Origin: Sipunculus nudus
Lineage: Eukaryota > Annelida > Sipuncula > Golfingiida > Sipunculidae
Reading direction: 5' to 3'
DNA length: 64,000 nucleotides
Assembly (NCBI GenBank): GCA_026874595.1
Contig: CM049314.1
Span: forward strand, 62,645,800-62,709,799
Shown here: positions 1 to 13,909 of the stretch, one piece after another
How the letters are laid out: every line of letters starts with the position of its first letter
Numbering within the stretch: position 1 is the first letter of the stretch
The notes under the pieces: model-generated
What the model was told of the DNA's origin: nothing
Seen by the model: the letters and a program-made list of their open reading frames with translations, nothing else
The model's database searches: none
Translations under genes and position numbers: made by a program

Positions 1-345
1 ATTCCTCGAATTTTCCAAGGAGACTTTATGGTTGGTTGGGTTTTCTGTAAACAAAGCTGTAGGTGTCACAAACAAGTCTTTTCAAATCACATTAACGATC
101 TCAATTACCTCTTCCTTATATCGTTTAAGTACAATAGAGAATCGAATTTCAAGACATTTTCATAGTTAACGTGACAAAATAATGGGAAATCCAATACCAT
201 CGGCAGCATGCAACGCCAATGCTGAATCGATTTACTGCAGACAATTATGCATAGGTGAAATAATTTCTAGCTATATTATATAAAATTTTGACCTGGTATA
301 AGTGAATGCACCATGTCAGACGTAAACCTTGAAGCATAGGTGAGT
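1..345 (+). repeat. Dispersed repeat, copy 1 (partner near 29.3 kb)
   Basis: This stretch aligns by eye, in the same orientation, with about 29,273-29,610. Both share the blocks TGTAAACAAAGCTGTAGGT, TTCAAATCACATTAACG, CATCGGCAGCAT/AATCGGCAGCAT and CTACTGCAG, separated by small indels. I judge similarity at roughly 80 percent. No reading frame is conserved, so it is a dispersed non-coding repeat of unknown class. The left end may lie outside the window. Confidence 0.75.
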
Positions 346-719
346 GACTCCCTTCAAGTTGTAGGAGAAATGTATCTTCAGGTCAGCATTGAGCGTGTTT
401 TGCAGGACGTAGCCGGGATTTAATTAAAGAGTGGTGGAACGCCGGATATAGGTTTGAATTCAGCAATTTATCCAATAATTTCCCCTGAGGAAAATCTTAG
501 CCACCTTAAAGCAATGGCTGGTCTGACTAAGAGCACATACTTATCCCCTCTGAACTAATCCCTCCCTGTCATTGATACCCTAGCAGCTCTGTTTTCAATT
601 GGATATACACAGGCCAATTCTGAATAGATAACCAGAGTAACGGGTATAGCTGGCAAGCTAGCCTCGGTGACCTAGCGAAGGGTCAAACTGTTAGTTTTAT
701 TTGCTGAATTATTAACATT
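346..719. other. No feature seen
   Basis: This AT-rich sequence has no convincing reading frame, splice pattern or internal repeat. Confidence 0.5.
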
Positions 720-1315
720 TGTCTTGTCATAACGCATTTTAAGACGTTTCAAAGACGTTTGGACAATGTTCTCACAACAGCTATATCGGGACTGAAAAGG
801 ATACTTGGGTCGATTTAAAACGTGTTATCGAAGTTACAAGAACGTATTTAAAGGGAAACAATCCGGTCATCTAGAGATAACATTTAAACAACGTTTTCCC
901 AACTCAAAATGTTTAAAAAAAGTTTACACAACGTTTCTAGAACGTTTTCAATATGGTACTTTCAGGAATAAAAAAGTTTGTTGGATATTGCTGAAACGTA
1001 TTATCAACGTTATGATGGAGTATTTAAAAGGGAAACGACCCAGTCAACTGCAGGAAACATTTATATAATGTTTCACATTAGTTTCTCACATAACGTTATG
1101 GCGACGGCAAAGTGATAAGGTTTTTTTGACAGTGTTCCAACGTTTTTCCAGTAAGAAAAAAAAGTCTAAACAACGTTTGCACAACAATAAAGACGTTTCT
1201 GGAACATTCTCACCATGGTACTTTCGGGACCGATAAGTTTGTTGGATATTGCTGAAACGTGTTATCAAAGTTATTAATACGTCGTAAAACGTAAGCGATA
1301 AAGTCACCAACAAGG
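720..1315. repeat. Degenerate AACGTTT-rich tandem repeat
   Basis: The hexamer-like core AACGTT recurs many times. Longer blocks also repeat: GTTTGTTGGATATTGCTGAA occurs near 976 and again near 1239, and the block around ACGTGTTATCGAAGTTA near 817 recurs as variants near 995 and 1257. Spacing between units is uneven, about 180 and 260 bp. Open frames here of up to 87 codons are by-products of the repeat and are not called as genes. Confidence 0.6.
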
Positions 1316-1630
1316 ATTGAATTAAAAAGTTGAACTTATAAGTCTATATATAAACTAACCCAAACATACTTTTCATAAATATACTTTGCCAATGTACTTG
1401 GCAACACTGGCTTTGACATATCATAAATGTAACATTATATACACACGTCATCTACACAGTATAACAAATTTAAAAAGATGTGTTAAATTGATAATTATAT
1501 CATTTTATTATAACTATCTGGTAAATGTCTAATACGAAAGTCTACATCATCTATGTGTATGCGATCAGTGCCACTTTGCATTTAGTTCAGAGTTTTTATG
1601 TGTTTAATGTGTGAAACAACTGACTAATAA

Positions 1631-1688
<58 letters not shown>

Positions 1689-2879
1689 TAATCACATGTA
1701 AGTTGAGTGTCAAGTTCTATATTGATCGATCTATAGGTCTCAATGGTTACACCCTTAGCCTCCTCTTCTTGAATATCTGTCCCTCTGCCTCCGTACAATC
1801 ACCATATTATATATTTCACATGTTACTGCTATGTCAAGTGCATCAAAAACAATGTTATAATGTTGCATAAAACTGTTTATACGGCTAGGTATTTGTCAAA
1901 CTGTATGGCTAACCATTAACCATATCAAAATCGATTCAGTCGTCGCAAAACACCACTTCTATTATCGGTGGATCATTCCTGACGCCTTAAATACTTGGTG
2001 ATATTTTACTATCCCAGAAAACTAGTCCATTTTTTTGTAAAATCATTGATTAAATGTCCAAGACAGAGGGAGGAAATCTCTGTAGTCCTCTTCTTTACTA
2101 TAATATTTTCCTCTTACAATTTTCTGTGTCCTCTGGTGATAAAATAATGCCGTCTTCTTATTCTGCTAAGTAACATTACAATGTTGATTATTTTTTTATA
2201 TGCAATGAATACATTTATCTGAAATACCTGATAATTTAAAATCAATGGCATTCAGAACAAATGAAACACAGGTCATGGCATTCATCCTACAAAGCATGAC
2301 ACATTACAATAGAGGCTCACATTTACAATTTTAAGTCAAGATTTTGAAGGAGGGCTTGTTTGCTTACTTCAATCTTTACTAAATGACCGAAAAATATATA
2401 TCTAATTAAAGCATAGTTACTTGATGTACACAAATATTTGACTGTTTAAGTAATAAGAGCTGCACCTAAGGAGTGTCAGATTTGTAATTAACCATGCCAA
2501 AATGAAATAATGTTGCTAACCGACAAACCAACACTGGCAAAAACATTACACCCCGCTTGGCAGAAGTAAAAAAAAGTTTCACATGGCAAGGCACTATGGT
2601 ATAGCCCATTTGATATACATGTAACTATCATAAATCAACAAGATTTACCAATTTACAAGCTAATCTTATCCGACTAACTGCGAAATTCATGATTTATATA
2701 TGACTTTTTACTCAACTTACAAAGTATTATTAAGGAAAAAGAACAATGATGGCAATATTAGTCTTATTCAATCCCATTAATTGTCCATGATTAACTTGTA
2801 TGTAAACAAAGTTCCAGGAGAATATGTTTATACACATTGTAGAAAATTACATGACTCACACTGCGATAAAATGGCAAAA
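1316..2879. other. AT-rich region without a gene; one (TA)n tract
   Basis: I see no coding signal. A pure (TA)n microsatellite occupies 1633-1686. It produces artificial Tyr-Ile repeats in open frames on both strands. Confidence 0.6.
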
Positions 2880-3060
2880 TAAATCAAGAGCACCACAAAC
2901 GTCCATAATACGCCGGTCACGTATCTGGTGACCTCTGACCTTATTAAATATGAGTGAATTTTTACCATAATCGAAGTCGGGCGAGATAATCTATTTGTGT
3001 GTAGTTAGAGTGAATTTCGTGAAAATCCATCAAAACCCCGGTACGTTATCGCGGCGACAC
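2880..3060. repeat. Dispersed non-coding repeat module
   Basis: This resembles about 4,945-5,150. Shared blocks include AAGAGCA(C/G)CAC, a GTCA..T.T.GTGACCTC block, ATTAAATATG and GAAAATCCAT. The spacing is similar, and the two look like diverged copies of one repeat family. Function is unknown. Confidence 0.45.
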
Positions 3061-4067
3061 TAAAAGTCAACGGCCGGACGGAGAGCGGGAATACCATAAT
3101 ACTCCAGTCATATGTCGGACGTGTATCAATAAAACATGCATAAAACAGATGACATAGCTAGTCTGTTCCAACCATAGAACTGTTTGTAATTAATAGACGT
3201 GCAACTTTGTAGGCAATACAGGAATTCACTGCTGATTATCTAACACAATTGATACTATTTGGTAAATCGGAATATATTAAAAATATGTAAAAAATTAAAA
3301 ATATAGTTGTCACCAACAGCATCGTTTACCTGGTGGTGCTTACTATTATCGACAATAATACAGCAGCAACTAGGTGTACCCGTGTAATTACAGCTCTATG
3401 AAATGAGTGAGGCATGGAATGTTGCTTGGAGTTAAAGCACTCCCACCATCTGGGATCAAGTATTTGGAAACATCACCTGATTTTCATACAGATGGAAACT
3501 GTGGACAAACCGGTCTTGTCTATGAGATTATTTTATACAAACCTTGAAACATTTCAGTCCAATACATCGATGGACTATGGAGATGAAGGTCCTTAGTTTG
3601 AACCAAGCTGCATCACTGATAGATCAATGGGTGGCATCACTTATCTTTAAACAAGATGTGTCAGTATGACATTTATGCCCCAGTCAGTGTCAATTGGTTT
3701 CAGGCAAAAATACCCTGAAACTCAGGTCAATAGGTATCACACTGGAGTGCATGAAAGTGCTTTTATTCATGATTTTTTTTTCATGACATGTTTCATGTTC
3801 AGAAGATGTCATACCACCCATAAGCAAATAGGCCTGGGCACAACGTGAACTTTATCTGTAATTGGTCATAAAAAACACCCAATGAAAATCAGATCAAACT
3901 GTGCTGGCAAAACAAAGCAATTTTGTATATGTGTTGGGTTTCAGAATGAAACAAAATTATGTAAAAGTGTAAAACTGTCCTGGGCATTACACTGGAGGGT
4001 ACAACAAAAGAAAAATGCATCATAGCGATAGTAAACCAAATAATACTACTGTTGGGAAATCGTTTTA

Positions 4068-4120
<53 letters not shown>

Positions 4121-4844
4121 GAATTTTATGGCAGATGTAGCCTCTGCATGTGAGGTTTTACAAGCATGCCATCAGCATTTCTGAAGAATTCTGAAGAATT
4201 ATTTTATCTAGTCTTTGATTGAAAACAGCTACTTATACATGAAAAGTGCACATAATTTTATTAATTGCAGATATTGGTTTGAAAGGCAAAAACAAACAAT
4301 GGACCTATGGATCACGTTGTTCAGCTGAAGGTGCCCACGAAGGTTAAAAGTAATAACAAACTGAGGTATGTCTGAGAGGAAGAGATAATATAGGCCATGG
4401 TTGGTTGACACATTTGTTCTGTTAGATCCTATTTATCCTATTTATTGTTTTCAATTTGATATAACGTATACAATTGCACCACAATTAATGCCCCCCCCCC
4501 AGCACAAGTGTAACAACTCAATTGCAGGAGGATTGTTACAACATCATAAACATACAGCATATGAAATTTAATTTAACATTGCATTCAGGAAGAAACTGAT
4601 TCATGATAATTAAATCTTTAAACAAAAAATGAGAAATGAACAATCGAAGCTTATCACTCTCATTCGGCTCAAACAAAAAATTATGTACAAATCTTTGCAT
4701 TATTTATTTTTTTAATTTTATTTTTAGTTTGCAATATAAAATAATTATATATATTATATATATATAGGTATAATTTAGTTAACAATTTCTAAATTGTATC
4801 ATCATTTATGAATAATGTGACTGATTTTGAGCAAAAGATTATGG
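3061..4844. other. No gene seen; (TA)n and poly-C
   Basis: Two 60-codon open frames at 3414-3596 and 3666-3848 look random, with no domain, signal peptide or splice context. A (TA)n tract lies at 4070-4114 and a C10 tract near 4491-4500. GAAGAATTCT is locally doubled near 4182-4200. Confidence 0.5.
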
Positions 4845-6420
4845 TATGCTAGCTCCTGCTGTTTTTGAAGAGTTATGGGTTAATGTAATGATGACCGAAT
4901 ACAAACTTGTCGTCTAAGACAACAGAGCTCGACGGTAGAGAGCTGTAAAAAAACAAAGAGCAGCACAGGGGTGCGTAATATGCCTGTCATATTTCTTGTG
5001 ACCTCCAATTTCATTAAATATGCATCAATTTGAATTTGATGAAAATCCATTATATTTCTGCGTGGAGTCAAATTTAGGCGAGATGATATATTGGTCAATA
5101 GTTCTGTTGAGTTTCATCAAATTCGATCATTTCCGCATCAACACCATAGAGATTGGTGACTTCTGATTACATTTTATATCTACGGACTATAATAATGCTC
5201 GACCTAGTTAATCTGTGGGGAGTCACAGAAATCAGTATAAGTTTAACAGAAATGTCTTCGCTGCCACTGGAGCAGTAAGCATAACATAAACTTTAACCTG
5301 ATGTTTTCATGAAAACGGGGGACCTGTGACCTTGATTATTAATCCTCAAATTATATGTGTAATTCTGAATCCTCTATAAAATGAATATATTAATATGAAA
5401 GCTATATGGTGAGTGTTTGTTGATTTAGTTTCTTCGTTAAGTGCTAATTACTGACCAAGAAATTAAATAAAAAAAATGGGGAATGTTTTAAAAGCTGTGC
5501 TGGGTATTGTCACTGCACATCAGTCCATAAAGTTAAATTGAAATATCGTCATTAACAAATGCAGCCATGAGCCTAACAACAAAAATAAACCGGACTGGTT
5601 CATGAAAACCGGTGCCTGATGACCCCAAAGGCATAGCAGGGGCGATTCCTAACTCCATACGCAATACATATGTGAAATATAAAAGCAATAGGGTAAGTGA
5701 TTGCCGAGTTATAGAGAGTAAACAGGTTAGAATCTGTACAAATTTTGTTTAATCTCTTGCCCAGAAATTAAAATATAGTATACACTTTTAATAACTGTGC
5801 TCTTGACCTTTGGCCATTAAATCCCCGAATCATAAGGGAATAAATAAATACCTAACAATACAAATGTAAGATAAGAAAGTAATCGGGTCAGTGGTTGCTG
5901 AGTGATAGACTTAACAAAAAACTGTAACTTGGGGTGTCTATGGATGACGACGACGCTGCTGCCAAAACAAACACTGACGCCGACGGTACCACATTCCGTT
6001 GAGCTTAAACGATCGATGCAGGTGGTCCCATCAATACCTCATTTTCATCCTTTGGTGTTGATAGTTCCAGCCCTTTCTGATATTGTAATTTTAGTATGCT
6101 TGTTTGGTCATATGACTAAGTTCAGCTCCTTGTAACTCGGCGAAAAATCACCGAAAAGGAGGCATTCCCAAAAACTTGTGAGAAATTACTTCTGGAATTA
6201 TTCCTGTCAATATTGAACAGTATGCCTGAACAGTTTCAGAGAAGAAGGTTTTCAAAGTTTTGTTATAAGCTTAAGCCCTTAAAATTTAAGTCAATGCAGC
6301 TAGAATAAAAATAAGCTCAGTCCCAGTTTTTGAGATGACTAATTTTTTTTGCATAAAATATTTGGTGATGCTTGCTCCTGTCATTTTTTAGATAGTATGG
6401 GTTAATAAACCGATTACGTA
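4845..6420. repeat. Composite repeat of mollusc-like modules
   Basis: Degenerate modules follow one another. The block GCTAGCTCCTGCT...ATGGGTTAA(T/C)GTAATGATGACCG near 4848-4895 recurs near 6,365-6,415, 52,930-52,985 and 62,717-62,772. Three successive modules start with TGACCTT-like text (near 5328, 5616 and 5809). The last two of them also carry a ..GGGTAAGTGATTGC../..GGGTCAGTGGTTGC.. block (near 5,692 and 5,886). GATGACGACGACG near 5942 and CTCGGCGAAAAATCACCGAA near 6137 also recur in variant form in the 52-53 kb repeats. The structure suggests an old, internally repetitive mobile sequence with no surviving gene. Confidence 0.5.
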
Positions 6421-9400
6421 GATGCAATACCATCACACAAGCTCACAAGTTCACTACAAATGTAGCTCAGTTCATAAACTGTCAACTGAGCTTATCTTTT
6501 TTGAGGAACTGATAATTCAACTACATATTATTAACATTACCATTTGCTGATAACTTGGGTGATAATAAGACTTTAAGCAGTAGTCACAGCCGACACTTAT
6601 CCACTGAACATCATGACCTGATATCTTCTTTTAAATGAGTTATATATGAACATTGTCTCACATTTTGCTTTGAAGATTTCGAACTTTAAAAAAAAATTTT
6701 TTATTTTTTTATGCGATATATCTCACATTTAGCAAATAGCAGGTATGTAAGAATAGTATCACATGGAAGATCATACAAATATCTACAGCCGTTTTTGCTT
6801 GTGTGATTATAACTTTTTTCCTATTGAATTTTCAAAATAAGAAAAAAATATGATAGAAACAATGCATATTTAAACAAATGGTATATAACTGCTTAACTAA
6901 AACAAATATCGCCCATGCAGTCTGTTGAATTGTTGTTTTTAGTAAATTGCCAAAAAAATGTTTGGGAAGAGTAATCTCGTTTTCCACGGGAAACAGGAAT
7001 ATAAGTGCAAGTGACAGTGGAATGATTTCTTTATTTATTCCGATCTGAATTGGTTTCGATAATCAATATTGAAAATTAAATAGCTTGTCATGGTGAAAAA
7101 GATGAAATTTTAACATGAAATGACATCTCAAGAACTGTAAAACAGAAAAAGGCGGAGGTTACTGCTTCGATTGGCTGGTCATCGATGATGTCATGGGCCA
7201 CTGCGCCGGGACGCGTAAGGTGTGAAGTGGCTGATTCGCAACGATTACACTGATCACTCTGGGCAAACATTCGAGCTGCCAATGCATCCCGCGCCCAATA
7301 TCATACGTAAACACTGTAGACACGAAATAACTAGCAGCAAAACATGCTAGTAAACCGATATCATCCCAGAATGACGAAACCTACAGATCATCGAATATTC
7401 AATAGGCATGTTTAGCATAAAATATTTTTATTGTTAAACTTTTGAAAGACTGGTATACTTTAAAAGAGTATCCAGACTTTAATATAGTTTTATAATGTAA
7501 GAAAAAAATATCGAATCCGATGTTGATTGACATGGTTCTCGAACAAAATCCGAACTGGCTTTTATGTATTAAACAGCGCTTGCGCAAAGGAGCTATAAGC
7601 TACCCAACAGGACGTAATATGAATATTATAACAATTGTGACTATTTACCGCGTAAAATGTGAAGGATTTCAGTGAATGTCGACGCTATAAGCTGGCTTTC
7701 ACAGGGATAAACACGGAGACACGCACGCTAATTAAGTCAACATGTAGAGCGTAATAATTTTAAATAAGAAGCGGCCAGTGCGACAAAGCAAAGCAAAGTG
7801 TTATTGGTTTACAGTATTGGCCTACATCATGAAATGAAAATATCTTTAAAATTTGGATTCGGATGTTTTCAAACTACAAACACATATTTAAAGTTTAGCA
7901 GAAAATACGACAAGATAATAACATGGATGAAATAGTTATAAGCGCTAGCAAGGTAAAGTTTACTGAAATAACGAGCGGCAATTTCATATTTCATGACATT
8001 TTCTTGATACCAGTACCTTTACCCGTGTAGAATGACGTAATTTGGAGCAGTGACACCCACCCAAACAAAATTCTACGATCTACATCAAAGTAATTAGTGT
8101 CAATTATCAAGTGCCGGTAATAAAGATACGAACAGTGCCGGCTGACTGACCAGCAGCCTTTGCAAGCCTGTCAAACAACGATGTGCCGTGCACAGGCAGT
8201 AAATAGTTATTTAATAAGCAAGTGAACATACCCTGTTCGTTCTCGCCGAGCTTACGGTGATCCTGTATACAACCCACGTGGGGTTGACATCGGAAGTAAA
8301 TGCTTATATTTCCAATTGATACGATATAATGCCAGGAAAGTGTTTTTTTTGTGACATGATAGATATAACAAATTACAATAAGGTACAGTTTTTCACAAAA
8401 ATGTCAATTGTACGATTTTTGACGATTATCAGACCTTAAAGGGCAGAACCCTGAGTATATTTCGCTGCTGTCTTCAGCTGATGCATCGCGTTACGATAGT
8501 CTAAAGTTAGCCCTATTCAGGGAATATAGGATGACAGAGGAAGGGCACCGAGGATTATTTAGATCGAGAATGTCCGAGCGTGGGGAGGCCTAGTCAATTT
8601 GCTGTTAGCCTTAGCGGCTTCCTGGAGCATTAGATTGAATTTTTAGGATCTAAGTGAATGATGACGAAAAGATAATCTCATCTAGCCCATGTATATAATG
8701 ATTACCTATAAATCTGCATTCCTAAGAATGCAAGCCTCCGCTTTGCAAAATGTGTTTGCAATCACTTATTCGGACCATATCCCAAGGTTCATTCGTGCAT
8801 AATTAAATGTACATGCGTGATGATGCTTCTGAATACGTATCATGTGTCGGATCCACGATAAAATCTAATTAATTCTTCACTTTGCCAATTCCCGAAATGC
8901 TTTGAATATTCAATGAAATTACGTTTATGATTGTGCGAGTTATATTGTTAACAGCACACACACACACAAACGCACACACGAATGGGTATTGACGTGTATC
9001 CTGCTGGCGCATCAATTATGAGAAAACGGTCTTGCCAGGAGCAGGACCGAAATGGTGGAAGTCCATTTTATCGGATGATTGCCGTAGAAGATCTATTTTT
9101 TGCACAGCTATCAAAGCATTGCCCGGATGAATCATTTTCTTATTAGTTTGATTGAAGGGTAAAACATTTATCATCACCGTATCATACTGTCATTATACAG
9201 AAGTGGTTCACTCTTAACAGCAGGATGGAATTTTAATTTTAATCGTTTCGATAGGGTAAGGTCACCTTTTTTAGTAAATAACAATGAAATAAGGAAACCA
9301 ATTTGATTAAAAGTAAGATCAGATATGCTAAAACGATGGTGTGGAAGGAGTGCTTACGTCAGCGCTTATAATAGAACCCCCCCCCCCCCCCCCATTTTGT

Positions 9401-10130
9401 CAAATAATTGTGGTCAGTTGTCTCTTAAATACACGTTTTGAGTTTTTGTTATATACACAACTTCGATAAAATAGGATAAAATCATATTTTAAATTCAGCC
9501 AGGACGAGTATAAATAGTTTTCAAGTGTCAATGATAAAATCAAATACTTTTAAAATGAAATAAAACGATAAGTTGATGTATATGTAAACGTAAAATTGTA
9601 TATATTAACCTTAAGGACATTGATTCCCGCACAGCGATTCCTTGATACTAAACCATAAACCTAAACAAGCCCTGCAAGGGGTACTCTTTATGTTTGCCAA
9701 AAAAAAAATGTTTAAAATTAAACGTGACTCAGTGTACCGATTGACGTAACTCAGTGTTAGCTCTGATCACAAAATGAAGAGAGCAGCAAATTAGTTATAT
9801 GATTTGCCGCAGGTTGACTGTACCTGCTCTAAACGTTTCGAAAACAGCAAGAGCAAGTTTTATGGCTCTGTTAGTGAAAAATGAATTATAAACTTTTAAC
9901 AACAACATCAACTTGGTCAGGCTAGCCGCCAGTATTTATTTAAGCTCGATCATATGCCCGAGTCCTACAAATTTGCCAATGGTATAAATAACATGCGTGT
10001 CAACGTCTTAGGAGAAAAATTGCGAATTGGGCGTAATTAGATGGTTTCAGAATAAATGTGTATCATTTCCTCTGAGCGAAAATATAAATATAATATAGCT
10101 TTTGTTCTTTGATGTCTATTGATGTAATCA
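6421..10130. other. No gene seen
   Basis: This is AT-rich single-copy-looking DNA. The short open frames (about 60 codons) have no recognisable domains. A (CA)n-like patch lies near 8955-8980 and a C14 tract near 9379-9393. I found no tRNA, splice-bordered exon or long inverted repeat. Confidence 0.45.
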
Positions 10131-12103
10131 GGAAGTGATTGACTATATACCGACTCAAAATCACTCTGGATTAAATGAAAAAAATCAATTTGGTTTTGTA
10201 TTGTTTCATTGGTTGGAAAATGGTATTTTTATGGTTATTTCTTCTTGGCTCACACGCAATTCTATCAGGCGTTCTGAATCAGGAACTGAAGCAAAGATTC
10301 GATACACAAGGAATGCAAATGCGGCATGCGGAGTTACTAGTGTGGCTAGCCAAATGTGTGTGTTGAGAAATGTCATATGTACCGGCACGGCAACATGCAT
10401 ATTTTTTTTATATGTCGCTCCGATATACAAGGCGGTACGGCCAAAAATTAATACATGTAGAGCTACGTTTTGCCGGGCACGCATTTGGTGTATTTATTTG
10501 GTATGGAAATAGGTTCAGACTTAATCATTAGTATAGCCAATGACAATAGGACTGTAACAATGATCAGAGAATATTTTTGTTCATCATACATCCACAAACA
10601 TATGCACGCATCTCATGTTTTATCGTTCTCTGTCTCATTCACACTATCACCCACTTGTGGGCTCAGTCTCAGTCTCAGTCTCATTCACTATTATCCACAT
10701 CTGTATCTATCTCTCTTACACACACACGCAAACACCATCTCACACGTGTGTATATAAATTACATCGACGACGAGAAGATAAAAGCGGGTGTACTTATATT
10801 CTTTATTAAGATCCAGACTCCATCTAATGCGAGTGAATATGAAATTTCGAAACCTTATACATATACCCAAGCTTATGCAACGGTGATTATGGTTAATTTT
10901 ATCGACATATTCTTACCACCAAAGAACAGTAACATTTTAACTTCGGAATAAGCATAAAATACCCCACGCCTAAATATTGGGTATAATATAGCAATGTTCT
11001 ATATCAATGTCCAGGCAGCCGCACCATCTATGATGTTCTGATAATTATGTACGCGGAGGGCTAGTTGATTCATGAAACAGTCGGTGCTTTGTGCAAGTCT
11101 GGTTCCCCCCCGGGATCACGTGACACTCACCTATTTGTCAATGGCAGCTGGAATTAAGAGAACACAGGACCCATGTACTTATTATGAGTATTTTGCAGTA
11201 TTACATTCAATATTCTTCATTATCTTAGAAGAATTATTCCAGACTACAAACTTATTTCTGTATTCCGTCAAATTAGGTCCCTGACGATACATTATCTTAC
11301 AATACGATGCATTTTGCTATACTGTGCGCACTATACGATATACCATACATTCCTGGTATGCTATAATTTAGATTACAGGAAAAAAATTATTTTGCGTATA
11401 GAAATGTATATTATCCAAAACTTAAAAAACTGATTTCCTAACAATCAATCACAATTTTCCCAAATGATACAGAGTGAAATTGTGAAAAAAGACTATACGT
11501 GGACCTAGCCAAAACGGTCATTTTTACCAATGTGAATGTCTCGGTTCACCCAGGCTAGGTCATGATAGACAGGTGGTCTTATTTGACCGGTTATCTTTCA
11601 AACAGTTTCAAGGATTTTCAGAGAAACAAAATACGTGTCCCCAAAAATATCCGCGCATTTGCTTTATAGAGTGTAATCGACAAATGCCAAATAATTTTAA
11701 TCTGGTACCTATGTTTTTATTATTAATTACGGTAAACCGCTACACCATATCAGCGCCATATTGTGTTCATTTAGGGAAACATAACGTTTGAGTAAGGCAT
11801 TGGACCTGGATAATTCCTTTGAATATTCTAATATATTTGAGTGGATTGACAACGAGAATATATATTGATCTGATATATAATCAAGTTTGATATTTAATCG
11901 AAAAGATAGATATCTAAAACTTCTAAATCGTTCTGTTGTGGTTCAAAATGTACCTGTGTGTTCCATCACATATTCCTCACTCAAAACGGGTTCTACCGAA
12001 ACAGTGCATCTTAGTAATAAGCACTCCACAATCAATCGTGCTCGGGCACCGTTTTTTATTTTTTATCTCAATGAACTTCCGCATTTTCTCAACGATTATT
12101 GTG

Positions 12104-12145
<42 letters not shown>

Positions 12146-13349
12146 GGCGACAATATTACACTATATTTGTTTGCTAACTATGGTAACTAGGCTCCATGAT
12201 TTATTAAAGTCATAACATCATTCTGTACTGCACTAGTTTTCAGGAATCGGCTGTATATAAATTCCCCAAAATCAACGATTGTATTATTTAGCCTGAAGGT
12301 CTTAATTTGCTTTAGAGACTCTTTGGTTTAGTTTAGCTTTAAAATATATACTGAAATAACTTAGTGGAGTTACACATATTTTCCACAAAATATCCTTAAT
12401 TCGTTCTGCTGTATCGAAATAGAGTGTTGATGGTTTGGAGATTTTAACATTTAAAGCAACTTTTTCATGTTCTCTTTTCAACAAAACAGCGCGGTATAAC
12501 TTACATCTTAAAGTGAATATGGCTTTAACAATAACATTATCTTAGATTATACACAAATGTCTCCGGGCGTTTTTTTCTATCATTTTTCTTTCTATTTAAA
12601 TTTAATTAAATAATAAATACTCTGGACCAACTTACACAATGATTCTCTGTTTTAAATAGATGTTAACTGCTTCTTAAAATAAGAAAAAACGAAACAAAAG
12701 GTGTTTTAAATAATATGTTTTCAACTAAACGTGCGAAATTTGTTAGCTTATGCTTGGAAGTTTATGAGATTTAAGCCTCTTAAATTTAAATATAATCCCC
12801 TGAAATAATGTTTTAAGAAAATTGTCAAAACTTGCTGGGGGAGAGTAATGTTGCCCTAGTTGGGTCACTGAAATGTGAATGCAAGGGGCATTTGTATAAG
12901 ATGAATCCAAATCATGATTTTATTTATTCCCTAACTCTTTTCTTACTGTTAACTGCGTTGTATATTTAAAAAAAATGTTTAAAGCCAAATGTCAAATCTG
13001 TAAGAGGACGTAGTCGTCAGAAGGACTAAAACATATTAAATCATACTGTCATTCATGGCCTTGGTTGCTGAGAAAATGTGAGTGGAACAACTATCATCAT
13101 ACTACCAAGTATGTGGCTATGTTTACACAGACCTTGATCAGTGACCACCCCTGGCGTCTATTTCATAAATACTGAAAAGGCCTTCAAGTGACTAAAGTCA
13201 CAACTGCCAAACAAAGCAAACAAATAAAATGCAAACAATACACTGTTCATCCGCCGTCTGAACTAAAACACATAAACCAGAGACAGGAAAGTTTTTGCTT
13301 GGGTTTAAGCAATATATACTGCCAAAGAGCAAGAGGACTTAAACATAGT
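10131..13349. other. No supported gene; (TA)n and short tandem CTCAGT
   Basis: Open frames of up to 125 codons overlap in several frames at 10,135-10,951 without a recognisable product. A CTCAGT hexamer is repeated about four times near 10,662-10,683. (TA)n lies at 12,105-12,143. Nothing here is supported as an exon. Confidence 0.45.
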
Positions 13350-13852
13350 GGTTATGAAAGGACTAATTTTAACATTTTTATTGTAAAAAGGGCTTGCTTT
13401 ACAAGGGCTGGTTGGGAGGAAAGTCTTACTGACAAAAAGGGTTTTATGACATAAATGAGGTACGGCGCCCTGGTGGCTGTATACCATACACGCGACCTTT
13501 GAAACTCTCAGTGTGAGCAGAAACAGTCAGAAAGAATGTTGCCTGACAACTTCAAAAGAAGTTTACTTCCCCCTAAGTGCTACCAAGGTTCTGTAAAGTT
13601 TCCACATATATGTTTTGGCCACCTCTTTCTCGTGTTGACCTACTGGATTGGGAAGAGCAACTTCCTCAAAATGCATCCAATATCAATTCAAAACACAGGT
13701 ATAACTCAACGAGGAGTTTCAAAAGACTTGTTATAGATGGAGGAAAATTCTCCAAATTTTAATACTCAGAATGGCCAGTGTGTTCCAGTCAACATGATTA
13801 TACTTAGGGTAACGGGTCATTTTAGCGCGGATTAAAGTTTGGAAGAGCAAAC

Positions 13853-13909
13853 CTGTTGACGGTGCTGGCGTTGTAGACGTTGGTGTTGCTAGGGCCTGCG
13901 TAGTTGTGG
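13853..13909 (-). CDS. Candidate Thr/Pro-rich exon, copy A
   Basis: Reading the minus strand, the sequence TTATATTGTAG is followed by a 57-bp open segment that ends at CAACAG|GTTTGC. It starts with two bases that complete a codon and ends with one base, so it is a symmetric phase 1-1 exon. The translation is almost entirely Thr, Pro, Ala and Ser with one Gln, like an O-glycosylated mucin-type linker of a secreted or surface protein. The donor (GTTTGC) is weaker than consensus. Copies B and C hold the same segment with 30 extra bases (ten residues), so the phase is kept. I do not recognise the parent gene, and neighbouring exons of it were not identified. Confidence 0.4.

Noticed and set aside
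805-1068. 87-codon open frame at the left end
   Set aside because: It lies wholly within the degenerate AACGTTT repeat and has no homologue-like motif.
10135-10951. Overlapping open frames of 124-125 codons, one with a signal-like stretch MVFLWLFLLGSHA
   Set aside because: Three frames and both strands are open over the same bases, and no frame has a recognisable domain or a good splice donor after the hydrophobic segment.
13464-13477. CTCF-like text GGCGCCCTGGTGGC in each 1.2-kb unit
   Set aside because: It lacks two bases of the usual core, and copy B differs again. Too weak to call a binding site.
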